A stretch of 64,000 nt of DNA from Gordonia iterans (lineage in GTDB: Bacteria; Actinomycetota; Actinomycetes; Mycobacteriales; Mycobacteriaceae), in assembly GCF_002993285.1 (NCBI RefSeq), contig NZ_CP027433.1, positions 558,001 to 622,000 of the forward strand, read 5' to 3'. This document shows positions 16,932-25,898 of the stretch, piece after piece. The notes under the pieces were generated by a model that did not search any database, was not told the DNA's origin, and was given only the letters and a program-made list of their open reading frames with translations. How positions within the stretch are numbered: position 1 is the first letter of the stretch; each line of letters starts with the position of its first letter. A program made the translations under genes and the position numbers.

Positions 16932-17134
16932 TTACTCCAGGACCGACACCGGCACGTTGAGTGCGACGGCCAACTTCTTCGTGACGGTCGCGTTGGGCTC
17001 GCGCCGCCCGTTCTCCAGATCGCTCAAGTAGCCGAGCGACATGCCCGCGGCCTTCGCGAGGGAGGTGAGGCTGTGCCCATCCTTCTCTCGGAGGACCCGG
17101 AGCTCCTGCCAGATCTGTTCTTCTTCTCGGCCAT
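16932..17134 (-). pseudogene. XRE-family repressor, apparently frameshifted at its 5' end
   Basis: The reverse frame ending with TAA at 16932 encodes an HTH_3 domain: LREKDGHSLTSLAKAAGMSL, then GYLSDLENGRREPNATVTKK, then LAVALNVPVSVLE. Upstream it reads GREEEQIWQEL and then runs to a TGA without any ATG or GTG; the ATG at 17134 is out of frame by one base. A single inserted base (or two deleted) near 17127-17131 would restore a normal ~67-residue Cro/CI-like repressor. It could be a real mutation, a sequencing error or a non-canonical start. Confidence 0.6.
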
Positions 17135-17298
17135 GCCACGAAGGTGCGGAGTAGGCATGCGTAGGTCAAGCAAGCGAAGAGAGGTTCTGCGTAGGTGCGG
17201 TGACCAGGCATGTTCGAAAATCACACGCTGAGGATTGCGAAGAGTCATCGAGAGTTCCCCGATGGACTTCGCACACCTACGCTGTCAGTGTGGGAGCC

Positions 17299-17928
17299 AT
17301 GGAGAATCCCGATCAGCCACCAGAGGCGCGGCTCATTGACGCCGCGCAGAAGGCCGCGGTGCCTCCGCAGTCCATGCGCAGAGCGGCAGAGGCTGCCGGG
17401 ATCAGCGATGGACGTTGGCGACAGATCGTCAAGGGGTATCAGAGCACCGGCACTGGTCGTATCCCTGTCGTGGCCCCCGACGACACCCTCGCCCGCATGG
17501 CGATCGCAGTCGGCGTCACCCCGGACGAGCTCGCCGAGACTGGCCGCACCGCAGCAGCCGATGCGCAACGGGCGCTACTAGACGCCGGCGACCGGCCCGA
17601 CGTGGAACTGTCCGAGGTCTCGACAGAGAGGCTCCTTGCTGAGATTCGTCGTCGAATCGAAGGTGCCGAGCCGCAGCCGAAGCTGACGCGACTCCAAGTC
17701 CGTCAGCAGCGGGACATGGAGCAGCATGCGTCCGGCAGGTCGCGTAGACGGATCAGTTCGCAAGCGCTTGCCGGTCAGGTTGATGAAGTCGTTGGTGAGG
17801 CGGAACGGCGCCAGTCCGATTACAAGAAGGCCGCCGGCACCCGCGATCCACGCATCCCGCCCGGCGACCCGGGAGCGTACGATCCCGGACTGCCAGCGGA
17901 CCCTGACGGGCCAGAGGAGGGCGCGTGA
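17299..17928 (+). CDS. Helix-turn-helix protein, first gene of a mobile-island operon
   Basis: A 209-residue protein of unknown function from ATG 17299. The N-terminus contains a probable HTH (QSMRRAAEAAGISDGRWRQI, then VKGY), followed by a helix-rich stretch like LARMAIAVGVTPDELAETGR. The C-terminal half is charged and low-complexity, with basic GRSRRRISSQ and a proline/aspartate tail. No membrane segments. The stop overlaps the start of the GIY-YIG gene by 4 bp (GTGA), so translation is coupled. It is probably a regulator or DNA-binding partner of the nuclease. Confidence 0.75.
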   Translation: MENPDQPPEARLIDAAQKAAVPPQSMRRAAEAAGISDGRWRQIVKGYQSTGTGRIPVVAPDDTLARMAIAVGVTPDELAETGRTAAADAQRALLDAGDRPDVELSEVSTERLLAEIRRRIEGAEPQPKLTRLQVRQQRDMEQHASGRSRRRISSQALAGQVDEVVGEAERRQSDYKKAAGTRDPRIPPGDPGAYDPGLPADPDGPEEGA

Positions 17929-18917
17929 CAACGGGCAAGAGCGTCCGCCTGTTCCTGGTAGACGGAACGTCCGGAGGCCTCACGACCGCCGAAATCATGA
18001 ACTGGACAGGACACGTAATCACCTCGTCCAGAACCGACCTACCCGCACTGATCAAACGCGAGGAGGCCCAGCGCACGGGGGTGTACATACTCCTCGGCGA
18101 CGATCCCGACAGCACCGGGGACCCTGCCGCCTACATCGGCGAAGGCGACGACGTCAGCAAGCGCCTGTACAGCCACAATCGTCCGGAAGAGGCAGGTGGC
18201 AAGGACTTCTGGAACCGGGTCGTCGTACTCACGAGCAAAGATCCGAACCTCACGAAGGCTCATGTCCGCTACCTCGAATCTCGTCTGATCGAGATCGCTA
18301 CCTCAGCCAAACGCTCACGCCTCCAGAACAGCACCGCACCCGGAACCATCGCCCTCCCCGAGTCTGACCAGTCAGACATGGAGTACTACATCGACCAGGC
18401 GAAGATCATTCTCCCAGTCCTCGGAGTGAACATTCTGCGAGCCAAAGCCAAGAGAACCGCCCCGGCCGCGTCAGTTGATCCCTCAGAGACCAGTCGGTCC
18501 GACGCCACGACACCCGAGTTCACCCTCACGGTGAACAGGCACGGAATCCGCGCGACCGCGCAAGAGCTGGACGGCGAGTTCACAGTACTCGCGGGATCGC
18601 TCGCCAAGGCAGAGTGGAGCAGAGGCTCCGCACACGCAACGTACGCAGCTCTCCACGAAGCACTGCTTCGCGATGGAACCCTCATTCCCACGGACGACCC
18701 GGCTGTCGTGCAGTTCTCGCGTGATCACCCCTTTTCCTCGCCCTCGTCTGCGTCGGCGGTAGTGACTGGCCGGCCGTCGAACGGACGAAAGGACTGGATC
18801 GAAACCACGACGGGAGAGTCGTATGGGCGCTGGCAGGATCGCCGCGCAGAGGAGTCCATGACCGCCGCTTCCACTGGCGAAGCGCCCGACCCTGAAGGCC
18901 CGGAAGGTGGAGCATGA
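17925..18917 (+). CDS. GIY-YIG nuclease with C-terminal DUF4357 domain
   Basis: 330 residues from GTG 17925. The GIY-YIG half is visible as GVYILLG (about residue 51), then AYIGEGDDVSKRLYSHN and a later YLESRLIEIA supplying the conserved Arg/Glu region. The C-terminal SSPSSASAVVTGRPSNGRKDWI segment has the pattern of DUF4357, which commonly follows GIY-YIG domains in proteins near restriction systems. A variable linker of about 100 residues separates them. The gene overlaps both neighbours by 4 bp. Likely a DNA-cleaving or nicking enzyme; target and partners are unknown. Confidence 0.8.
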   Translation: MTTGKSVRLFLVDGTSGGLTTAEIMNWTGHVITSSRTDLPALIKREEAQRTGVYILLGDDPDSTGDPAAYIGEGDDVSKRLYSHNRPEEAGGKDFWNRVVVLTSKDPNLTKAHVRYLESRLIEIATSAKRSRLQNSTAPGTIALPESDQSDMEYYIDQAKIILPVLGVNILRAKAKRTAPAASVDPSETSRSDATTPEFTLTVNRHGIRATAQELDGEFTVLAGSLAKAEWSRGSAHATYAALHEALLRDGTLIPTDDPAVVQFSRDHPFSSPSSASAVVTGRPSNGRKDWIETTTGESYGRWQDRRAEESMTAASTGEAPDPEGPEGGA

Positions 18918-19567
18918 TGGCCATCTACTACCCGAATCCGTCACTACAGCCGAGCCGCCTCATGCTCGCGCTCGGCCAGTATGTGGCGGTGATGGCCGCC
19001 GCAGGTGTCCTTGCCTGGCGTGCGAGCGTTAGCCTCCCACAAGACTCACGCTTCAGCCTCACGGTGACCGCGGTCTGCATAGCCTGGCCTCTTGCGCTGT
19101 TCGCGCTGATCGCCACACTCCGCACGGCGGAGGAAGCGGTCGCCACGCTCCAGGTGATGTGGGCGGGCGTCGCGGACCGCGCCCGCGCAACGCCCTCCAA
19201 GAGCTGGGGGTGGACGGTCGTCAGGTGGCTCGGCAAGCTCGCCGTCCCAGCGACAGCGATTCTCGCATGGGCGGAGCACTACGCTCTCGCGTACACGACG
19301 CTCGGTATAGCCTGCACACTGGCTCCCATCTGGGTTCTCGTCCGCGGTGATGGTGGGCTTTTCTGGCGGATTGTGATGGCGATCCTTGCCGTCGGGATGA
19401 TGGCCGCGCTGGTACAGGGCGCGATTGATAGTGCTCGAGCGCTTCCGGCGGCCAACCAGATTGGACTGTTGGTGACGACCGCGGTCCTGACGTCGGCGAC
19501 GTACTGGTGGATCGAGCGCGCATGCATCTCTATAGACGCGGACTCGGCCAGCGAGCGCGAGGCGTAG
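18914..19567 (+). CDS. Multi-pass membrane protein of the island operon
   Basis: A 217-residue protein from ATG 18914 (overlapping the previous stop) or ATG 18917. About five or six hydrophobic segments are visible, for example VAVMAAAGVLAW, AWPLALFALIATL, AILAWAEHYALAYTTLGIAC, VMAILAVGMMAALVQGAI and LLVTTAVLTSATYWW. No recognised domain. As third gene of a coupled operon with an HTH protein and a nuclease, it could be the membrane effector or anchor of a defence system, but nothing in its own sequence proves that. Confidence 0.75.
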   Translation: MMAIYYPNPSLQPSRLMLALGQYVAVMAAAGVLAWRASVSLPQDSRFSLTVTAVCIAWPLALFALIATLRTAEEAVATLQVMWAGVADRARATPSKSWGWTVVRWLGKLAVPATAILAWAEHYALAYTTLGIACTLAPIWVLVRGDGGLFWRIVMAILAVGMMAALVQGAIDSARALPAANQIGLLVTTAVLTSATYWWIERACISIDADSASEREA

Positions 19568-19666
19568 TTCGATCGGATGGATCCCCGCAGAACGCCAGCA
19601 GCGCTCGATAGCGCCCGGTAGCGTCTGCCTGCTTTCTGTACTCACCACAAGGAGCCCTCGACTCAC

Positions 19667-20155
19667 ATGGCACCCACCGCCTGCCGCGACTGCAAGAACT
19701 GCACCAACAGTGCGATCGCCAACGCCGGCCGCAAAACCGGACGCTGGACCGCTGGCATCGCCACCGTCGGCATGAGCGAACTCGCCATGGTCACCAAGAA
19801 GAAGTGCCGCGCCAGCGGCCACCAGATGAGCCTCCGCGGTGTCGACCAAGTCGCCGGCGCCGTCCAGCCCACCGTCCAAGTGCAGGGCACACCCGTCGCA
19901 GCGGCACCGGCCGAACCGAAGGGACCGGGCCTCATGCGCCGCCTCGCCGAACAAGGCCAGCAGCTCGCCGAACACCAGCAGGGCGGAGTGCCTGCAGCGA
20001 CTCCGAGCGCAGCCCCCGCCGCGCCGGTACCTCCGCCTCCGCCTCCCGCGGTGCCCGCCGGCTGGTACCCCGACCCCAACGGTGCGCTGCTGCAGCGGTA
20101 CTGGGATGGGGCGGCCTGGACCGAATACACCGCGCCGATGGTGCCGGGGCAGTAG
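19667..20155 (+). CDS. Cysteine-rich protein with C-terminal DUF2510 domain
   Basis: 162 residues from ATG 19667, with purines AAGGAG 12 bp upstream. The N-terminus carries a CRDCKNC cluster plus a later KKKCRASGH, a possible small metal-binding module. A helical linker and a proline-rich stretch (PVPPPPPPAVPAG) follow. It ends in a DUF2510 motif, GWYPDPNGALLQRYWDGAAW followed by TEYTAP. DUF2510 is a short domain common in actinobacterial surface and regulatory proteins; function unknown. First of three adjacent DUF2510 genes. Confidence 0.78.
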   Translation: MAPTACRDCKNCTNSAIANAGRKTGRWTAGIATVGMSELAMVTKKKCRASGHQMSLRGVDQVAGAVQPTVQVQGTPVAAAPAEPKGPGLMRRLAEQGQQLAEHQQGGVPAATPSAAPAAPVPPPPPPAVPAGWYPDPNGALLQRYWDGAAWTEYTAPMVPGQ

Positions 20156-20172
20156 GCCGGGGATACGTGAGG

Positions 20173-20589
20173 ATGTTCCAGTCTTCGTCTCCGAAAGCAC
20201 GGACGATCAAGATCTCCGCCTTCATCGGCTGCGTGGTGGGCGTGTTCCTGGCGGCGCTGGTCAGCGGCTGGGTTATCGCGTCGGGTGAACTCAGCGGCGG
20301 GAACACCGCCTACAACGTTGGTGTCGTGATCGGCGTCGTGTTTCAGGTCGCCTTCGCTGGTGCCGTGTTCGCCGGGATCGTTGCCCTGGTCGGTCTCGCG
20401 ATCGCCGCGGTGCGGCGACTCCCGGGGAAGAACGAGATCGCGTTCGGGCCGCAGCAGCCACAACCCCCGGCATTCCAGCCGCAGGTCTCGGCTGGCTGGT
20501 ACCCGGATCCGGCCGGGCAGCCACAACTCCGGTACTGGGACGGTGGGCAGTGGACCGAACACACTGCCCCGGCGGGTAATGGTGCGTGA
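20173..20589 (+). CDS. Two-segment membrane protein with C-terminal DUF2510 domain
   Basis: 138 residues from ATG 20173; GTG 20167 is a possible alternative. Two hydrophobic segments (ISAFIGCVVGVFLAALVSGW and VVFQVAFAGAVFAGIVALVG) precede a proline/glutamine linker. The C-terminus has the DUF2510 motif GWYPDPAGQPQLRYWDGGQW then TEHTAP. It lies 17 bp after the previous DUF2510 gene, and its stop overlaps the start of the third, damaged copy. Confidence 0.75.
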   Translation: MFQSSSPKARTIKISAFIGCVVGVFLAALVSGWVIASGELSGGNTAYNVGVVIGVVFQVAFAGAVFAGIVALVGLAIAAVRRLPGKNEIAFGPQQPQPPAFQPQVSAGWYPDPAGQPQLRYWDGGQWTEHTAPAGNGA

Positions 20590-20836
20590 TGGTCCTCGTC
20601 TACATCCTCTGCCTGATACTGCCACTGCTGTTCCTGGGCGTCGTAGCCATCGGCATCATCATCTGGACGGTCGTCGACATGTCGCGCGCGGCGCGCGGCG
20701 CAGCAAACCGGCGTATCTGCACCACCCGCGTCGCCGGTCGCCTGGGTTCCCGGCCCCCAATGGCGCGTCTGGACAGCGGTGCTGGGACGGCGACACCTGG
20801 ACCGAACACACCGCACCTGCGGTGCCCGGGTGGTAG
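20589..20836 (+). pseudogene. Third DUF2510 membrane protein, frameshifted
   Basis: From ATG 20589 the frame encodes a clear membrane segment (LVYILCLILPLLFLGVVAIG, then IIIWTVVDM). About codon 48 the DUF2510 motif appears in another frame: PNGASGQRCWDGDTWTEHTA ending in PAVPGW with TAG at 20834-20836. The junction near 20731-20750 looks like GCCGGT plus four extra bases, then TGGG with one more, where GCCGGCTGGTTC would be expected. The five-base net gain breaks the frame. The uninterrupted frame instead runs to 20855 through unrelated residues. Probably decayed. Confidence 0.65.
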
Positions 20837-20867
20837 ATCGCCTGACAAGGGGTAGGGATGGCAGACA

Positions 20868-20901
20868 GTAAGGACACAGTGTGGGCAATCGAGCCGCACA
20901 C
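20868..20901 (+). pseudogene. Gene start truncated by the IS3 element
   Basis: ATG 20868 has an AGGGG/GGTAGGG ribosome site and begins MADSKDTVWAIEPHT before the IS inverted repeat at 20902. Beyond that the frame runs through IS sequence to a stop. No recognisable continuation was found on the far side of the IS. Product unknown. Confidence 0.4.
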
Positions 20902-20932
20902 TGAACCGCACTGGGTCTGGTGGAGGCTCTGG

Positions 20933-22145
20933 TCATTTGATTTCAACCAGGGCCTGGGTGCCCTGCTGGGTAGCGTAGAACCTCCCTTCGAACTCGGTGG
21001 GCGGGAGGTCGTCGAGGTAGCCGTGTAGCCGCTGGTGGTTGTGCCAGTGGACCCAGCCGAGGGTGGCGAGTTCGACGTCCTCGACGGTGTGCCACGGCCC
21101 TGGACGTGCCGGGCCACGGATGAGTTCGGCCTTGTAGTAGCCGTTCACCGTCTCGGCCAGGGCGTTGAAGCTCCTATAGATTGTCAAGTCGATCAGGCCG
21201 CAATTTCGGGTTCGTCGACGCGGGGTTCGGCGGTGGTATCCGGTGTGGGCAGGAGTCGGAAGAGTTCACGTGCGAGGTAGCGCTTGAGGCAGCGGATGAT
21301 TTCCCGTTTCGACAGGCCCTCGGCGGTGCGACGGGCGACGTAGTCGATGGTGGGCTGGTGCCAGCGCATCCGCACGATGACGACCCGGTACAGCGCGGCG
21401 TTGGCCTGGCGGTTCCCACCGCGATAGAGCACTCGCAGTCGTAGCTGTCCCCGACGGTGCCGATCGAGGGGACTGCGCCGATCTCAGCGAGCCGCTCGCC
21501 GTAGCGCAGGCTCGTGAATTGACTGCCCGCGTCGCTGTGGCACCGCAGGCCCTCAAGCTGGGTCCCGCGGGACCAGCGGGCCATCTCGATCGCGTCGAGC
21601 ACCATCTCGGTGCGCATGTGGCTCGCGACTCGCCACCCCACGATCATCCGGCTGAAGGCGTCGACAATGAAGCACACGTAGGCGATCCCGGCGAACGTCG
21701 GCACGAACGTCAGATCGGTGACCCAAAGTTCGTTCGGCCTGGTCGCGGTGAAGTTCCGCTTCACCAGGTCCGGATGCCGTGCGGCGGTGTCGTCACGCTT
21801 GGTCGTCCGCACCCGCTTCGTGCGCACGACGCCTTCGATGCCCTGGGCGCGCATCAGCCGAGCGGTCTGGTCGCGGCCGACATCGTGACCGGCACGCCTC
21901 GCGGCCTTCCACAGCTTCCGCGCGCCGTAGACCCGGTAGTTGGCCTCCCACAGTGCACGCAGCGCCGGCCGGAGCTCGGCGTCGCGCTGCGCGCGTGCCG
22001 ACGGCTCGCGGGACCGGGCGGCGTAGTAGGTGCTCGGAGCCACCTGCAGCCCCGCCTTGGACAGTGTGGCGCAGATGGACTCGACTCCGAGCTTCTTGCC
22101 CTCGACGATCTCGTCGCGGTTGGCGTCGATGAACGCGACTACTTC
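20933..22145 (-). pseudogene. IS3 transposase orfB (DDE integrase), split by an insertion
   Basis: The part at 21438-22145 reads AFIDANRDEIVEGKKLGVES and contains the DDE region (LWVTDLTFVPTFAG, CFIVDAFSRMIVGW) as far as IGTVGDSYD. The part at 20933-21166 resumes with NALAETVNGYYKAELI, carrying the catalytic Glu, and runs to the stop at 20933. The intervening 271 bp encode an unrelated IS110-type tail, so no complete DDE transposase can be made. OrfB would normally be produced by frameshifting from orfA. Confidence 0.85.
21167..21437 (-). mobile_element. 3' fragment of an IS110-family element inside orfB
   Basis: Minus-strand frame 21193-21432 encodes 79 residues (RGGNRQANAALYRVVIVRMR, then AEGLSKREIIRCLKRYLARE) typical of the C-terminal end of IS110-family transposases. 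The N-terminal RuvC-like part is missing. The fragment starts abruptly at the orfB junction (about 21437) and ends about 26 bp after its stop. IS110 elements lack inverted repeats and move with a bridge RNA encoded at the missing end, so this copy is inert. Confidence 0.75.
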
Positions 22146-22485
22146 TTGTGTTGGCGGTCGAGTTCCGCCCCGAAGAAAGATGCCGCTCGCTTGAGAATCT
22201 CGTTGGCTCGTTTGAGCTCGCGGTTCTCCTGCTCCAGTTCGCGGATCCGCTTTGCCTCCGCAGTGCTCACCCCAGGCGCGTGGCCCTCGTCGATGTCGGC
22301 CTGCTTGACCCACTGACGCACCGACTCGACTCCGTAGCCCCCAGCTGGGACGCGACCCGCTGGACCGTCCCGTGCTCGGTCCCCAGCTCTGCGCGCAGCG
22401 TGCGGACCATCCGGACCGCCGCCACCTTCTCCTCCGGGCTGTAGCGCCGCGTCTGCGGCTTCCCGGGAACCTGTTCCTTCGGCAT
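22139..22485 (-). pseudogene. IS3 transposase orfA, frameshifted
   Basis: Starts ATG 22485 (MPKEQVPGKPQTRRYSPEEK), an HTH transposase N-terminus. At about 22335 the frame breaks: CAGCTGGGGGCTACGG appears where CAGCTGGGCTACGG would encode QLGYG, a 2-nt gain. The rest (VRQWVKQADIDEG, then AKRIRELEQENRELKRANEI leucine-zipper-like) continues in the other frame to the stop near 22139. The length of 347 nt is not a multiple of three. Confidence 0.82.
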
Positions 22486-22568
22486 GTACTCATCCTCATT
22501 TCCAAGGTCACGAGCCTCCAGAGAACCCAGTGCGGTTCAATCTGCGGGCAGCTGAGACCACAAAATGA

Positions 22569-24422
<1,854 letters not shown>

Positions 24423-24452
24423 TCGGGCGCCGACGAGTCAGCGCCAGCCCGC

Positions 24453-25730
24453 GTGAGAATCGAACGTTCGACGCCGCTTTTGGCCGGTTTCGCCGTCCTC
24501 GCCGCCCTCGCGGTGTGGGCGCAGAACGCGATCATCCCGTTCTCCATGCCGTTCTGGGGCCTGTTCGACTACCAATTCGACCTCGACGTCTACCGGGCCG
24601 GCGCACAGACCGTGCTCGACGGCGGCGACCTCTACCGGGCCAAGCTGCTCGGTCAGATGGACTTCACCTACGCGCCGATCTCGATCGTCTTCTTCGTGCC
24701 CTTCGCCTGGCTGCCGGCCGCCGCCGCGCACCTGCTCTGGACGATCGGCATCTTCGTCGCGCTCTACCAGGTGATCCTGCTCAGCTTCCGCAGCCTGGGC
24801 CACGAGACGACGTGGACGCTGCGCGGCATCGCGCTCAGCCTCGTCGTCGTGTCCACCCTGCTCGAACCGATTCGCACGACGATCTGGTTCGGGCAGATCA
24901 ACATCTTCCTGATGTTGCTGATCCTCTGGGACCTGCTGCGCGGACCGGACTCCCGGCTGCGGGGTGCGGGCGCAGGTCTGGCCGCGGGGATCAAGCTGAC
25001 GCCGCTGCTGTTCGCGGTGTACCTCGCCCTGACCCGGCAGTGGAGGGCTGCGGCCACCCTGGTCGGCGCGTTCGGGGTCACCGTCGCGGTCGGGTTCGCG
25101 TTGCTGCCGCGCGCATCGTGGGATTACTGGACCGAGACGCTGCTGGACTCTGATCGCGTGGCCTCGCCGCAGACCACCGGGAACCAGTCGATCCGGGGCG
25201 CCATCGCGAACCTCGGCCAGACCGATCATCCGAGCACCGTCCTGTGGCTGCTGCTGGCCGGAATCGTCGGGCTTCTCGGGCTGGGCGCGGCGATCCTCGC
25301 GCACCGTCGCGGTAAGGAGTTGCTGGCGCTCTCCCTGGTCGGCATGACCTCGTGCGCGGTGTCCCCGGTGGCCTGGGGCCACCACTGGGTGTGGCTGCTG
25401 CCGATGCTCGTCATCGGCATCCACCTCCTCACGACGCTTCCGAGCATGCTCGGCCGGGGTCTGGTCGCCGCGGCTGTCCTCGGCGGGTTCGCGTTCGCCG
25501 TCGCCTGGCGCCATCGTCTGCCGTATCCGATCTGGTACGTGAACCAGAGCGTCGACGAGGCCTACCTGACCGGTACGTTCGAGAAGGGCGCCGGGCACTG
25601 GTACCACTTCTTCACGGTGCAGCCGTACAACGTGATCCTGGTGGTCGTGGCCATCGCGGTGATCGTCGCCTACGGTGTCGGCGCTGGTCGAGAGAGGGTG
25701 TGCGATGCGTCTGTAGGTTCCGCGGGTTGA
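24453..25730 (+). CDS. GT87-family membrane mannosyltransferase-like protein
   Basis: 425 residues with about ten hydrophobic segments; a polyprenyl-phosphomannose-dependent glycosyltransferase type (GT87/DUF2029). The first periplasmic loop holds DLDVYRAGAQTVLDGGDLYR, the family's catalytic-region pattern. Further motifs are FTYAPISIVFFVPFAWLP, FGQINIFLMLLILWDL, AAGIKLTPLLFAVYLAL and SPVAWGHHWVWLLPML. Homologues build mannan parts of PIMs and lipoarabinomannan; which linkage this one makes cannot be told. Confidence 0.87.
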   Translation: MRIERSTPLLAGFAVLAALAVWAQNAIIPFSMPFWGLFDYQFDLDVYRAGAQTVLDGGDLYRAKLLGQMDFTYAPISIVFFVPFAWLPAAAAHLLWTIGIFVALYQVILLSFRSLGHETTWTLRGIALSLVVVSTLLEPIRTTIWFGQINIFLMLLILWDLLRGPDSRLRGAGAGLAAGIKLTPLLFAVYLALTRQWRAAATLVGAFGVTVAVGFALLPRASWDYWTETLLDSDRVASPQTTGNQSIRGAIANLGQTDHPSTVLWLLLAGIVGLLGLGAAILAHRRGKELLALSLVGMTSCAVSPVAWGHHWVWLLPMLVIGIHLLTTLPSMLGRGLVAAAVLGGFAFAVAWRHRLPYPIWYVNQSVDEAYLTGTFEKGAGHWYHFFTVQPYNVILVVVAIAVIVAYGVGAGRERVCDASVGSAG

Positions 25731-25898
25731 GGATGGTCAGTTCTTAGTCTGGTTGGGCATCACGAAACACGACCAGGAGTAGGACGACGATGACGCCATC
25801 AATGTCAGACCCTCGTCGTAGAGTGGCGTCAGAAGGTAGACAAGAGCCGAAATTCCGATTCTACCAGCAGGAACAGTACTGCGGGGGAGGTGAGCGTC

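Larger units (their letters stand above)
20902..22541 (-). mobile_element. Defective IS3-family insertion sequence
   Basis: Terminal inverted repeats begin TGAACCGCACTGGGT (20902-20916) and end in the complement (22527-22541), with imperfect continuation inward. Between them lie orfA and orfB of an IS3-type transposase on the minus strand. Removing the 271-bp insert at 21167-21437 leaves about 1.37 kb, normal for the family. No convincing 3-4 bp target duplication is seen, consistent with an old or rearranged copy. Confidence 0.88.
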
